A DNA stretch of 64,000 bases. It comes from Gerris lacustris (lineage: Eukaryota > Arthropoda > Insecta > Hemiptera > Gerridae). The translations under genes and the position numbers were made by a program. Below the pieces are notes generated by a model. That model was given only the letters and a program-made list of their open reading frames with translations. It did not search any database and was not told the origin of the DNA. Of this stretch, positions 23,041 to 35,901 are shown one piece after another (the stretch's first letter is position 1; every line of letters begins with the position of its first letter). The stretch is from positions 31,716,260-31,780,259 of the forward strand of contig OX578283.1 of NCBI GenBank assembly GCA_951217055.1, in the 5' to 3' direction.

Positions 23041-25951
23041 CGGGTTGCTGCGCCAAATATTATTAGTATTTATGTATTTTTCATTAATTATTACTCATAT
23101 ACATATATGTTATAGATTGGTGAATTGTATAATGCTTACTTAAGCTTAAGTTAGCTGTTAAAAGTAACATCAATTATTATTACTTTCTTTGGTGTACAAT
23201 AAAGCATAAGACAATATTTGTTCACTTGAATAAGTCTTTATATTCATTTGTTTTCGGTGACGCTATAGATATGTGAGTTTTACAGGCTTCCTTACGACCT
23301 TACGTTATTTATCCAGTTTAAATCAATATATAATACTTCGGTTATTACGCTTTAGTTTCAACTAATAATAAATAAACTGGTTCGTCTCCATGAATAAATA
23401 TGTATTACTCCTGTAAATGTTATTGATACATACATATGTTTAGGCTAAAGATTCTCATTTTAAACCGATTTTAGCCCTCGATTTAGAAACGTAAAAGACA
23501 ATATAATATTAGTTTCTTGCCTTAATCCTTAATTAAATTTATAATTTTGTTGTTATAGCACTTCTTTTAGCTTTCTGAATCTAATAATGATGAAAGTTTT
23601 TAAAATGCACATTATTAAACAATTGATATTTTTTTTTTATTTAAATTTCAATAATTTATATATTTTATCTTGGAGTACTTTACAAAGAATGTTGAGAATC
23701 ACAAATAGTATTGAACTAATTAATATTTTATTTAATCGCAATCATTATCATTAAAAGATGCACGCGCAATGTACAAGATAATTTTTACATGATAATACTA
23801 TAACTTATTTAACAAACAATCAAGAGTAGGTACTTTAAAACATGCAGAGTTCAAAAGTGCGCATTGTTCATTAACATAAATCTCTTTTAACTAGAATTAA
23901 ATTGAAATACAAGCTCCAGAAGAGTGAAAGAGTAAATTTTTCTATCTTTAAATTAGAAATGAATTAAAGAAACTAAAAAAAATTGGATTACAAAAATGTT
24001 TGTGTACAGAATAAACAAAAAGAAACAACCTTAAATATTATCTTATTAATTTGAGTTACAGAATAAATGATAGTTTTCAAATACAAAAAAGGAAATCGAT
24101 AAAATACATACAATATTATGTTTGGGTATTATTGCTGGGTTACGTAACTTTAAAAGAAAACAACTATAACATGTCGGACCGATAAAATCGAACAAAAACT
24201 TTCTGATATGTTGATTTTTTAATTATCTAATATTATCTAATTTAATTTATGTATTATTAAACATGTTTAAAAAGGTGTTCAACAGGTGATTATTTACATT
24301 TAGTGTTTCGATTGTTGTAAATTCTAAATGCTTAATCAGATGCGTTAACTCAAGGGCCCTTAAAAAATGTAAATCAATCGAAATTTCCAAAATAAAATGT
24401 TAGCCCCGATACTTAAGTAAACAAATTACAGGTCATATTGAACAAATGTTCATAGTATCTATAGATAGAAAATCAATAAATATATATTTATTTGGATTAT
24501 AGATTATATTGCTGAGTTATAAATTGAAACAGAATAGCAATTAAAAATCCAAAGTTGAGTTTAAAACAGAATAGCAATAAAAAATCCAAAGTTGAATTAA
24601 AAACAGAATAGCAATAAAAAATCCAAAGTTAAATTAAAAACAGAATAGCAATAAAAAATCCAAAGTTGAGTTAAAAACAGAATAGCAATAAAAAATCCAA
24701 AGTTGAGTTAAAAACAGAATAGCAATAAAAAAGCCTAAGTTGAGTTAGTCATGTAGTAAATAAAAATAGATTTAAGGATTTGTCCTGTTCTGTCAAAGTG
24801 AGCTAATTAAAATTATGTGAAAAGTAACAAAAATGAATTCCTACGCCACTGACTGTACTATACTCATACTACTATAGACTAAAAGATAAAAATGAAATTC
24901 CTGGACGTAAAGATAAATAAAACCCAAAATCGTTTAGATAAAAAAAAAAAAATAAATAAGCGTTATCTTTACGACTTATTTTTCCCACTTAATATATATG
25001 TATATGAAAAAAAATGTATATGTATGTCAGAATGTATTCATAATAATTGATTGAACAATTTAAAAGTAATTTGAGTAAAGTACAAGGAAGGGAATATGTG
25101 GAATAATTATCAATTATTATTATTAACATGTACTAAATTAAAAATGTTACTAGAATATAATGAGATAAGGATTAGACAAAACAGGTATGATAATATAACA
25201 TTGGAGAGCTCACGTGATGGGATTATCTATAAGCTGATATGAGTCACATAATGTAGAGACTAGAGTACTTGAGAACTCGAGTTTGCCAATTTGTATTATG
25301 CGTTGGCTTTATTGAGTGCCTTTTGACTCTTAAAACTATATAAAATAATCTTCAAATATTTTATTATTTTGAATAATCTAGAATCTAGATATTAAAATTT
25401 AGTGCAAACTAAAATTTAAGTAAGCATATAAAATTTCAAGACTATATGAAACATTAATATAATAAAGTTAAATAAATGCTGCGAGGGGGGGGGGGGGGGG
25501 GGATACGTCATGATATTATTTGGGAGTATATTGAATGAAGAATAAAAAAGTCAACGGAATTTTTTTTTTTAACTCATTATAAAATAACCAGTTCCTTTGT
25601 CTACAATTCTCTTGTTTGTTGAGACTGTTTGAATAGATAATATAGTAAGAAAGTTTATGTAAATCTCTACAATTATGCTTTTATGTGCTTTTGTAACAAC
25701 ATTTAAAATAAGGTGGAGAAAACAAAAAAAGGGGTTTTATATAAATCGAATATAACAATTTACTTTAAAATTAAAAAAACACGATTTGCACTTTCAGGTT
25801 AAAAAAATTAATAATTTTAAATTAAAATAATAGTTGGTTCCTTGTTTTATTTAATTTAATTGCTGTTTGGTCTTAAGGAAAAATAAAATGCTCTCTTTAG
25901 CAATATTTCGACCCCTCCTTATTGGGTCTTGTTCAAGCTGACTGGCTAGAA
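23041..25951. other. intergenic, repeats only
   Basis: AT-rich sequence with the 37-bp minisatellite (24530-24750), an 18-nt G run near 25485 and several A runs. I see no exon or RNA gene. A GGGTCGAAA-type motif lies on the minus strand at 25937-25903. Confidence 0.55.
24530..24750. repeat. 37-bp minisatellite, six units
   Basis: CAGAATAGCAATAAAAAATC starts at 24567, 24604, 24641, 24678 and 24715, with a slightly different first unit at 24530. The spacing is exactly 37 bp and the units are nearly identical. Confidence 0.93.
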
Positions 25952-26277
25952 CAGCGGTTCTCAACCTGTGGTACGCGTACCTTTGGGGTACGCGAAAAAG
26001 TGTAAGGGGTACGTGGTGAGTTAAAATAAGGTTTTTTGTTTACTTTTCTGTCAAATAAATAAAACTTTTTGGTAAAATGTCAATTAAAAAATCTTGTTTT
26101 GAATTAAAATTACCTATTTACAGCTGTTTCTAGGATGTAGCAATATTAGCAGTAGTTAAACAACACTTCATCTAATATAAAAAGTATTTATAAAAATAAG
26201 GGGTTGTTTTTAGGGGGTACGCACAGTTAGTTATACAAAAAAGGGGTACGTGGGGTGAGAAAGGTTGAGAACCACTG
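25952..26277. mobile_element. hAT-like MITE with 8-bp target duplication
   Basis: Ends CAGCGGTTCTCAACC and (complement) CAGTGGTTCTCAACC are classic hAT (Charlie-type) termini. The 8 bases GGCTAGAA lie immediately left (25944-25951) and right (26278-26285). This perfect duplication marks a recent insertion. Inside are GGTACGCG and GGGGTACG words and no coding sequence. Confidence 0.95.
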
Positions 26278-26419
26278 GGCTAGAAGATCATTCTACATTG
26301 AATTCTTTGAATTAAAATTGATTTCTTTTTTAATTTTATTGAATTGTCTGATTCTCGTAAATTTCTCTGCATTTAGATTATGACACTTAAAAGGTAGTAT
26401 GTGCAAATCTTATTTCCAG

Positions 26420-26960
26420 TTTTAACTCTTATTTTTTTTCATCATTCTTTTTGCTATGTCCCTACACTTCTGGATGACGGTTTTGAAATCATGGAAACGG
26501 ATGAGAAAGTTTTTTTTTTTTAGTTTATCGGACGGATTTTTGTCGTATAAAATCGCAACAAAATTTAGAACGACTGTTTTCAAACAACTAGATAAGACAA
26601 TAGATTGCCAGATGTCAGCTGAAAATAGTGTGGCCACTGAACACCGTTTCACACTTTATTTTACATTTTTATTACGTTTTCATGAGTTTTCAAACCCGTT
26701 TTTAAAACGTTTTTGGTATTCAAACCAAACCGAATAGAAATGAGATTTCAAAACGTTTTGAGTTCAAGGTCACACCATCAAATTTTTTGGTTTATTATTG
26801 AAACTGTTTTGAAAAAATAGCATGGAAACGGGTATTGAATTGAAAACAGAATCGAGACATGCGCAGTAGGTCTAGGAGTTAGGAGTTAGTTAGTTAGTTG
26901 AGTTAGATAGTTTTCAAAATTGTTGAGAAAACTGTTTTGAAAACTCCTCACGGAAACGGA
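26420..26960. repeat. repeat rich in AAAACGTTTTGAAA and GGAAACGG words
   Basis: ACGGTTTTGAAATCATGGAAACGG at the left and ACTGTTTTGAAAACTCCTCACGGAAACGG (about 26930-26960) at the right match in direct orientation. The middle has inverted TTTTCATGAGTTTTCAAA. It is probably a decayed non-autonomous transposon. The open frame on the minus strand (26652-26422) is not a family I recognise. Confidence 0.4.
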
Positions 26961-27974
26961 GTAATTATTATTAATGATAATTACTTAATAATAATCGTGA
27001 ATTAAAATTAAAAAGATCAAACAGTTTATTATGTAAGTAGAACTTAGTCAGATGTTGTAATACAGTGAACATAACTCAAGCACAATTATTGAAACGATGA
27101 TCAAACTAAAGTACTAGTTGTTTTGTAATTAACTATTAGTTATAATCGTTATTTTTTATTGTTTTTATAATTAATCAATTTATTTTTAAAGTTTATATAA
27201 CTGTGGTCTATTAGAAGCTAGACTCCCCCCTCCCTGAAAACTTATTTTTTGTCACCTTTATTATAAGTAAAACTGTTCAAAATTTTAGTAAAGTTAATAT
27301 CACAATTTGTTTCATATTTTATTTTATAATGAGATAACTAAAGCTACAATAAAATAGTGGTATATTTGTGATAAAATAAAATAGGCGCCAAAATTTACAT
27401 GTTGATTCCAACGATATAAAGAAAAAAAAACGAAATTGCTAAGCTAGAATACTTGCACTTGTTTTCTCTGTAAAAAAAAAGTCAAAGGAGGAAAATTAAC
27501 AAAATCGATCCAGAAAATTGGGTTTTTGGGGTTGTCTGACGGACACCCGATACCCACCTTCTGCTGCCTGTGTGTCGTGTTTTTATTATTTTTATCCACA
27601 TTATTATTTCATATTCCTACAGGCGCTCCGGCGCCTCCCTGATAAAGAGGGAGGGGCAGAAGGAGCACCAATTACAGCATAAAGACGCTTGGTACTTTTT
27701 GCCTTTATGATATCTATTTCAGTCTAAAACGTGGCTTACACATTTTGTAAGAAGTGAAAATCGAGCCTCCAGACTAATGAAATACCATATTGATATTGAG
27801 AAAGTTTTTTTTCGAATTGTCGGACCAATTTTTCTTTTTATTATTGGCTTAGAGGCGCTTCGGGAAATTCCCCGTCTTCCCGGTGCCCCCATCCACCCCT
27901 GATTCCGGATGTTGTATTGGGTAACTTAGACCTTTATTTTCAAAATATTCTTCAACATTTGTTCAGTTGGGTTA
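26961..27974. other. intergenic, no gene seen
   Basis: AT-rich, with a GC-richer stretch at 27530-27680 containing CGCTCCGGCGCCTCC and GAGGGAGGGGCAGA, and another at 27850-27900. These may be short repeat pieces. Confidence 0.45.
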
Positions 27975-28575
27975 TAAAAAACTGCCAATTAGTGTGGCAC
28001 ATAGCTTCCTCGCATCCTAACACGTACTTTTTTAATTTCATGCTTTTTTACAACCCGTTATTGTTTAATTTATATAATTGTTTCCCCCGTTTATTAAATT
28101 TGTCAAAATTGTTTTGATTTTTTACATGAATTAAAGTAACAATTTAGCAAAGTGTAAAGAGCGCAGACGTTTGAAATTAATCTCTGGGTCTATCTGTGGG
28201 CTACTTTCAAAAACCCATCCAATTTTCAAAAGATCAGATGAGCACTTTTAAATATATAGGTTTAAATAAATGTAAGTTTGTGCGCATGAAGAGAAGCAAA
28301 TGAGCTAAGAAGGTTGAAACGTGTATATGGGACTAGTAATGAGCTAAATATGTCCTACCATATAAATTTCATTAAAATGGGCCGTGTAGTTTTTAAAATA
28401 TGTTGGTTCACAAAAATTGAGCGACAGACCGACAGACAGACACGGAAACAAAAATGTTTCCTGATGTCTGAAACGGATTTCTGTCTTGGAATTTTTTAAA
28501 TAGGAGGCAAAATATTTTCGTACTACAGAACGATCACATAGCTTTTGTTAACTTCGGTAAGCTCGGAAGCAAAAA
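27975..28575 (-). repeat. 600-bp dispersed repeat, copy B
   Basis: Inverted relative to copy A. It starts with CTGCCAATTAGTGTGGCAC and ends with CTTCGGTAAGCTCGGAAGC. The open frame gives GRVVFKICWFTKIERQTDRQ and MSETDFCLGIF, differing from copy A at only a few residues. Confidence 0.8.
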
Positions 28576-28719
28576 TCATTACCTGAAACCACATTTATGA
28601 ATTAAGTAGATTTAAAAACATAAATCCATCGAAATTTCAAAGTTAAATTTTAAGTCTGTCATAATACTCTCTTTATGTATGAGAATATGGTTTAGGTACC
28701 CACCACGTATATGGGGGAA

Positions 28720-29110
28720 GTAAACTACGAGCAATGCGAATTATTAAATTTTTAGCCTCTCACTATTCTTCCTTAATATTATTGTCTAGAGTCTAGATGT
28801 ATAAGTAGGTAAAATACTCTCTGAACTAGATCAATGCAAGTTATTATATTTTCAGCGTCTCGCAATACTCTATGGATATGATGCACTATGTATATGAGAA
28901 AGTAGAAAGCTCTCAGAAGTAGATCATTGGAAGTTATTATATTTTCAGCGTCTCGCAGTACTCTATGTATATGATGCACTATATATAAATATGAGAAAGT
29001 AGATAACTCTCAGAAGTAGATCATTGCAAGTTATTAAATTTTCAGCATCTTATAATACTCGCTTTATATAAAAAAACTCTGAACAAGAACAATTTAAGTT
29101 ATTAAATTTT
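28720..29110. repeat. tandem repeat, unit about 95-99 bp, three to four units
   Basis: AGATCAATGCAAGTTATTA at 28827, AGATCATTGGAAGTTATTA at 28921 and AGATCATTGCAAGTTATTA at 29020 mark units that share TTTTCAGCGTCTCGCA and GATGCACTAT. A weaker unit lies at about 28725. Confidence 0.85.
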
Positions 29111-30334
29111 CACAATTCACTGCAAGCGTTTTAACAATTTCTTTTTTTTACTAGAGAAATTAGAGGTTTCTAATTGAACCAGTTGGGTGTAGGTGTTCGA
29201 GAATCTAGTACAGTGAAGGTCGGGTGAGAGGTCTAACATAAGACCAGAGGTCAAGAGATCCCATCAATTACTATCTCCTATTGCTATTGAGTGTGCAACA
29301 GGTGATAACAACCCAGGAAACATACTCCGCTCTGACCTTGATAACGTTATACTAGACTCCTACTTATCATAACATGACTCCATGTAAAAATATTAAATTA
29401 AATTATAATAACTATACTAACAATTAAATTTTAAATTCTAAAATAAACAGTTACAGTATTGAATTGTAATATGCACTGATATGAAATCTGACTGCAAGAA
29501 AAACTAATAAAATTGGATGGTTGTGAACTTTTCTTATCTAATATTCTAAAGTTTTTTCGTAAATATGATCTGAGTTATAGAAACTTAAAGAACTGAGGTA
29601 AAGGAAGCCATGAAATTGAAAGACATGGAATAAATAAAAGATATCTTTGTCAACTCTATACAAGTGGATGACAAATCACTTTATATTTATATTATTATTT
29701 ATTAATCTATGTTATAGTTAATATCATTCTTAAATACATAGTGTTATATTTCAATATAATATAATATTCAATAATAATATTTGTTTCTACCGGGAAATTG
29801 TGGCACGTCATATATATATTTATATATTATATTATAAAGAAGAGTGTCTGTCTGTTTGTCCATTAAACAAATCTATAGTTTTATCCCGAGCTTGTTAAAA
29901 TTATGACTCGGCCTTCAAAACAAGACGAAAGGTATGTCTACATGAGATTTCAACCCCCCCCCCCCCCCTCCCTACCCCGGGCAACGACGATGTAGAGCAT
30001 GTGGTTAAAAGTCGGTAGAAAACCTTTCTTTAGAGGTGTAGTGCGGCTAAACGGTAAATCGTATCAAAAAATGGATTGCTCCAGGAGTAACTGATAAGAA
30101 AGATCTAAATGTGTTCCTATGACTTTTTGTAGTATCTTTTTCGGTTACGCCATATAATATACGAAACTAGGTGATTGAAAAAGTGAAAATACTCGTAACG
30201 TGCAACTAAGAAATTAACAATATATGTTAGTATGTACTATATCCGTGAAAATCCTTGAACACTGAATACCCTTATTGAAAAATGGGTATAATTAAACTAA
30301 AATGATAACTACAGTCTTCACAAATAAGGAATTT

Positions 30335-30745
30335 TTTGTAGTTTACGTTACTTGAAAACGTCTTTTTAGCCTATTCCAAGAGCATCTAAAATATTATTTT
30401 AAACAAATAAATTTAAGTTTTTTATGAACATTTTTTTACAAAAATGTTCATAACAAGTTTTTTATGTGACATGAAGACCTAGGTATTTTATTTAAACAAA
30501 ATTATATTTGAATAATATTTTATTATTAATTTTGTAAATTATATAATAGATTAATGTTTTATTTTAGTAGCCAGAAAAATAAATTGGTTAATTTTAAAAA
30601 TATTTTAGTTACGCGAATTAACAAAAAAATTAAGTAGTGTTTGAGTTCAACAGAAATTAGCTGATAGTATTAGGTTAAAAATAAAGATAGTAGGGTACCA
30701 AACAATCCAGTCAATTACAAAAAAATAGTCTTCCTTGCGAAAGGT
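30335..30745 (+). repeat. dispersed repeat, copy 1 (paired with 50332-50712)
   Basis: Shares AAAACGTCTTTTTAGCCTAT, TAGCTGATAGTATTAGGTTA and TTTTATTTTAGT in the same order and spacing with 50332-50712. Both copies follow a C- or G-homopolymer-rich stretch. No ends or coding sequence recognised. Confidence 0.7.
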
Positions 30746-30994
30746 AGAGTAATAATAATAATATGGATGTTGGATGTTTACATGAAGCTGCAGTGTGGCC
30801 AGTGACTCCGCTATTATTTTAATTAAATATCTACTATTCATTGAACTTATTTAACAGAATTAACAAAAAATATAAATAAATTATTTTATTATTAAAACGT
30901 TAATTATTAAATATTACTTATTGAACTATAATATATAATGTTATAAGATAGAATAGTATAAACTGTTATTGCCAACATTATAACAATACAAATT

Positions 30995-31075
30995 TTACTG
31001 CTTAGGCAGCAAAATTTATTTCGCTGCCTAGGCAGTAAAAGTTTTCCTCATTTTACCGCCTAGGCAGTAAAATCA
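30995..31075. repeat. cluster of CTGCCTAGGCAGTAAAA words
   Basis: ACTGCTTAGGCAGCAAAA (30997), GCTGCCTAGGCAGTAAAA (31023) and ACCGCCTAGGCAGTAAAA (31055) are three copies of a short palindrome-based unit spaced 26 and 32 bp apart. Confidence 0.7.
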
Positions 31076-31139
31076 CATTTCTCTGCCCGAAATAAGTTCA
31101 ATAATGTCTCATTTTGCTGCCGGAAGTAGATCAAAGTAA

Positions 31140-32150
31140 TTATCAATATTGTAGAGGATAAACTTTTCTACAACTTCTTTATTTATAATTTTTTTTCTAC
31201 TTTATTTTCTCTTTTTAAAACGTGATGCAATTAAATAAATTTGGTGATTGTTAACACTTCATAGCTGTGCCTCTGTTGGTTTTAGTTTTACTAAAAAAAA
31301 AAAAATTGTCTCGAAGAATAGAAAAATATAGAATCTTTCCCGAACTGACAATTGTGACAATTTTGAAGAATAAAATCTTATCCTACAGTAGAACCCGTTT
31401 CCAAATTAATTATTCGATAATTAAAAACTATTCTAATGACTACTACTAACTATTTTATTTAAATTTAATTAATATATTAAAGTAAAACTGTAAATTAAAA
31501 TGAAAACCCTTAAAACAAGAAAATATTTAATTAAAAACTTGATTTAAAAATGTTATATTGTGACCTTTCATTCAAAATAAACAATGGATAACAGTCGGGA
31601 AGAAATTTGTCCCACTAAAAAGTTCTGAGCGTGCGCAGTCGTAATTTTATGTAGATTTTTTTTCCAAGTTCTATAGACGACACATTTTTATCCAGGAATG
31701 TACTTAGTGCTCCATCCCTATTTTATAGAACCTTGACCTAAACGGATTAATAACTTTACGTACTTTTATTCTTCTTCTTAACCTTCTTGTTTTAATGCTA
31801 AAAAAAATATGTCTGGCAAAACTAGGTATATAATCACTTATTTATTCATTTTTTTACTATCACTTAACAATTAACTTTACTATGTGCTTACTAACATTAC
31901 TTTAACATGTGCTGCGGGATTGCATACTTAAATTTTAGGTCTTTGGCTAGGGGGGGGGGGGGGACGTGCCCCTCGTGACCCACTGCCAATCGTGCGCCAC
32001 TGTTGTAGAATAGAAATTAAAAAATCGGCCCGAGACAACTCGGACAAACTGTCTCATACATGAGTTATAATTACTTAGCCCAGTGTTTTCCATTTATTAG
32101 TTTTCGTAGGTACATAAAATTATTATTGAACATTTTATCAAAATTTATCA
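31140..32150. other. intergenic, no gene seen
   Basis: AT-rich, with a 14-nt G run near 31950 followed by a short GC-rich stretch (CGTGCCCCTCGTGACCC). Confidence 0.45.
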
Positions 32151-32157
32151 TAAAAAT

Positions 32158-32245
32158 AATTTCTCCTCGGCAGGGAATCGAACCCGGCCTCTCTCTGTCT
32201 AGGTTTAATGCTATTTTCTCAGGAACTAGATTTTTCCCGGGAAAA
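32158..32245 (-). repeat. tRNA-like fragment with B box
   Basis: On the minus strand GGGTTCGATTCCC (plus 32173-32185 region) is a perfect Pol III B box with a nearly paired T arm. The 5' part is poorly tRNA-like. Probably a SINE remnant. Confidence 0.4.
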
Positions 32246-32269
32246 CGGCTTATATCATTTGATTCTTAT

Positions 32270-32620
32270 TTAAATGGACTACATTTTAGAATTTTTTAAA
32301 GAAAATCGTCGGAACAGTTTTCGAGAATTAATTTTTTTCATGTTTTTTCAGAGTTTTTTTTTGGGGGGGGGGGGTTGCACCACCAAACATGGAGCTAAAA
32401 TTCATTTCTTGATTTCGCCTCGGGGTATGATTTTTCTGAACATGCATACCAAATGTCGTCAAAATCTGCCCAGTAGTTTAGGCTCCAGGCGTTTGTACAG
32501 ACAGATTTTTTTTTTAAAAACCACTTTTCTTTGGACTAAGAGGACCTCAAAACGTGTAAATCCATCGAAATCGTATTTTTGTGCCATCACAATACTTTCT
32601 CTTTATATAAGAAAGTGAAA
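32270..32620 (+). repeat. dispersed repeat family 2, copy 1
   Basis: GGGGTATGATTTTTCTGAACATG and AAATCCATCGAAAT with CTTTCTCTTTATATAAGAAA recur, diverged, at 50960-51260 and in part at 28610-28690. Confidence 0.6.
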
Positions 32621-32770
32621 AGATTTTATGGAAAACTACCAAGATCTAACAGCCTTTACCCAATAATAATGGTCTAAAGGTGGATATAGATTCAATCATT
32701 TTTTTTAGTTAATAGAAAGATGTAAAGTGAATAATATATGAATTTGGTTAATAGGAAAAATCCACACTTT

Positions 32771-32801
<31 letters not shown>

Positions 32802-33647
32802 CCTATAAACCTATATACGTACATGGACGATCATTTTCAAAGTGTTTTACCTGATTCTTATGATGTTTTACTCGAATTGACAGACAATCAAAACAATTTT
32901 TAAAAAATAAATCTTAGAATTTATATCAGAACTGATGTTAAAATACAAAACAAATTGTTAAAAATTTATTTGAATTTTTGTTCACTGTTTTTGCACTCGT
33001 CATATTTACGTTAACCGATTTATGCTAAAACTATGTCCTTTGACGGGACTGAGTCATTTTGTAAAACCAGTTCGGCTGGGAACAGGATCCACAATGCACA
33101 TATTAGGTTCGTCACAATCAACACATTAGGAAAGAGGATCAGCCACTTTACACGTAATCTCAATTATCATAATCGATGTTGTTCTTATCGATGTCGATCT
33201 TACTCTAGGAATCGAATTTATTAGATAGATATTTATGTCGGTGGATGTTATTTGGTTTCAAGCATTTTTATAACGAACATACTATTGACACGGTTTCATG
33301 TTTAATTTAACATTACTTTTAATTTCTTTTATAAGAATTATATGGTCTAACTAATTTTATTTGGAACCGAATATAACTTTTATACTTTATTTAATAATAA
33401 AATATTTTTATACTGTTTATTTTTGCTTTGAAAAACACCGGCACTATGGTAACCAAGTATTTTTAGCTTCTCGGGAAAACATTGAAGAGAACAAGGATTC
33501 GAGAAAAGAGAGAAGATTAACTCATTTTGTTATTATCTTAAAAATGTTTTAACCCAAGATATTGTGTAAATTTTCTCCAACAAATGTAATTTTGGTAATT
33601 TCTTTTTCTTATAGTTGGTCTTTAGGAATGAAAAAAAGACAATCATT

Positions 33648-33948
33648 TAATCATATTAAAGACAATATTTCACCCATACAATTTTCAGGCCTTGAATTGA
33701 ATTATCCAAAATTATTAACATTTATAGCACAAAAAACAAATACAAATCACTATTGGAGTAACCGTCAAATTATTATTCTCTAGTTAATAGAGTAACTCGT
33801 TAACAATGGAATGGAAGAGTTGGTTTGTGGCGGTTACAACAATAATGTTTTGCTTTTTGTGCTATAAATGTTAATATTTCTGGATAATTCAAATCAAGGC
33901 CTGAATGAAGATGCTCAGGTATGGGCGAAATATAGTCTTTAATATTAT
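33648..33948. repeat. foldback with hammerhead-core-like motif 6
   Basis: Left arm 33648-33740 and right arm 33847-33948 are complements (AACATTTATAGCACAAAAA with TTTTTGTGCTATAAATGTT). The right arm alone carries TGAAGATGCTCAGGTATGGGCGAAATA; the left arm lacks this insert. Confidence 0.75.
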
Positions 33949-33963
33949 TATTATTATTATTTT

Positions 33964-35483
33964 TTTTTAATTTAATTTTTTTTTTATTCCCAATGACAAA
34001 CTATAAAAACAAAAAAAAATTGAATTTAGTTTTCGGAGTATATTAATCAAATTTGATTCCTATATATTTCTTGTCAGCGTCGTGTTACTACCCTCTCTTA
34101 ATTGAGCTAAGAGAAAGTAAATTACTAAACAGAAAGAAAATACATATTTCAGCAAATAATGTAAAAATGTAGAACCTTTTCTTTAATCAACTTTCGATCA
34201 AACGAGGTATTGCAACTTTATTATAATTCTATTTTCTACATTTCCCCTGTCAAACCAAAATTCAAAATTCTTCAGAATTATTTCCACTTCAACTGGCCTA
34301 AGTTGACTTCCCACGTCCTTGCATATAAATCAACCTATAAATTAATATCTGTTATTTATATATCCAATACTTCAAAGTATTACATGATTAAACAGTGATT
34401 TTAAAATACTTTTAGAACGACCATTTATGCCAATAATTTGTTCCGTAAAACAGATTATTTTTAAAATATTTTTTGCATAAAAGCTTTTCGCTCCACAACT
34501 ACCTTCCTTAAACAGTTGCCCAAGAGGAAACTTATTGCCATGGATCCATGAACTAAATGCCCTTGTTCACCAGACCCTCACATACAGTACCTCAATTTAG
34601 AAATGAAATTGATTAATGTGGAGTACAATGAATAGTATAGTGGTGACCAACTAAATATGGTTTTAATTGTTGACTATTGTCAATATTTAATACAGAAAAG
34701 ATAGGTTGACCTATCTTTAAATTAAAACTTTGTGATAGAACACAAAAATATTTTGCTAATTTAAAATGTGTTTTTGCTGACCTTTAAAACTTGGCAACTA
34801 ATTTGAGTCTACCACGGGGAAAGAATCAAATTATTTTATTAAAACTACGGAACTACCAGAGTAAGTGGACTACTTAATAAAGAAATATGCTGTTCTGGTA
34901 TAGTTTAGCATCTCTGGACATCTCGGTTGATATTATTATATCTAACCTTAATCTTCCTTTTTTTAGTTAAATGTAAAAATGGATAGTTTCCAATAAAAAC
35001 TGCTATTGACCTCAGCTGGTTTGTCATCGGAAGTACATGACAAAAGCAACCGAAACACCCATTGTACGACTCGACTTCCGATCACGATGATCTGGTCCAT
35101 AAAGCTGACCATACCGGAACAGATTCATTCACACGATTCATTCTGTCTTTAATTGCCAACTTAAACTTCCGCTTTTTCTACATTCTATATCCAAATCATT
35201 TTTAATAACACAAACTAATTGTACTGAAGTGTAAAATAGTATATGTCCATCACGATCAAATATAGACCAGATATTACAAACTAATACTATAAAAGGGCTT
35301 TAAATACTTCAAATTTCCTGGGTATATTGTGTTATAGATAATTCGTATAACAAAAAAAAATCATTAGAACAAAAATGCATTATTTTTATTGTGCTCTTGA
35401 ACAACAATCTTCTTTATTCTGCTTCTGAAATTTGCGCTTGATTTAATCCTTTTAAGGTTTAAAGTGTTTAAATATTATACCAG
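33964..35483. other. intergenic, no gene seen
   Basis: AT-rich. A less AT-rich stretch at 34490-34610 and another at 34990-35120 contain no recognisable domain or splice-bounded exon. Confidence 0.45.
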
Positions 35484-35572
35484 GTCTGTTAGATGTAGGA
35501 GCGTCTATGGAGGTAATCTCAAAGGAATAACATACATGGTCTGTCACGTAAATTGACATTGGTTTATTTTAC

Positions 35573-35612
35573 AAAGCAATTTTCAGCCTTCATAAGGCCA
35601 TCATCAGTACCG
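35573..35612 (-). ncRNA. hammerhead-ribozyme-like core, candidate 7
   Basis: On the minus strand CTGATGA, a 5-bp stem II (GCCTT-ATG-AAGGC), then GAAA. AATTG after the box can pair with CAATT 25 nt further on as stem III. Stem I would be very short. Complementary AAAGGAATAAC words flank the motif at 35520 and 35677. Confidence 0.4.
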
Positions 35613-35901
35613 ATTGAATCAAAAGAATTAAATTATGGGTAAGCCTACTTTATGTCGGAGATCGACGTGTCTCACGTTATTCCTTTAAACAGGTCTGTTC
35701 TGCTCTCCAGTTCCTACCAACCTCACCTAAACCTAAAGGATCGAATTCGCAAGCTAAAACCTGAAGTACATTTTAGGCTGCAAATTATATAATAATTTCT
35801 TGAAACCAACAAAACAGCAACTTTATGTAGAATTTATTATTTAATTTCGTTAATATCTACTGTTGATATTCCCATAATGACTCCAATGACTGAATTCACA
35901 T

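Noticed and set aside
24530..24750. origin-like iterons or CRISPR
   Set aside because: Head-to-tail 37-bp units with no spacers, in an AT-rich intergenic region. A plain minisatellite explains them.
26422..26737. overlapping frames on both strands, 76 and 93 codons
   Set aside because: Both fall in a repeat with GGAAACGG and TTTTGAAA words. No protein family is recognisable and both strands are open equally.
28720..29110. CRISPR-like array
   Set aside because: The units are contiguous tandem repeats without unique spacers, in a eukaryotic genome.
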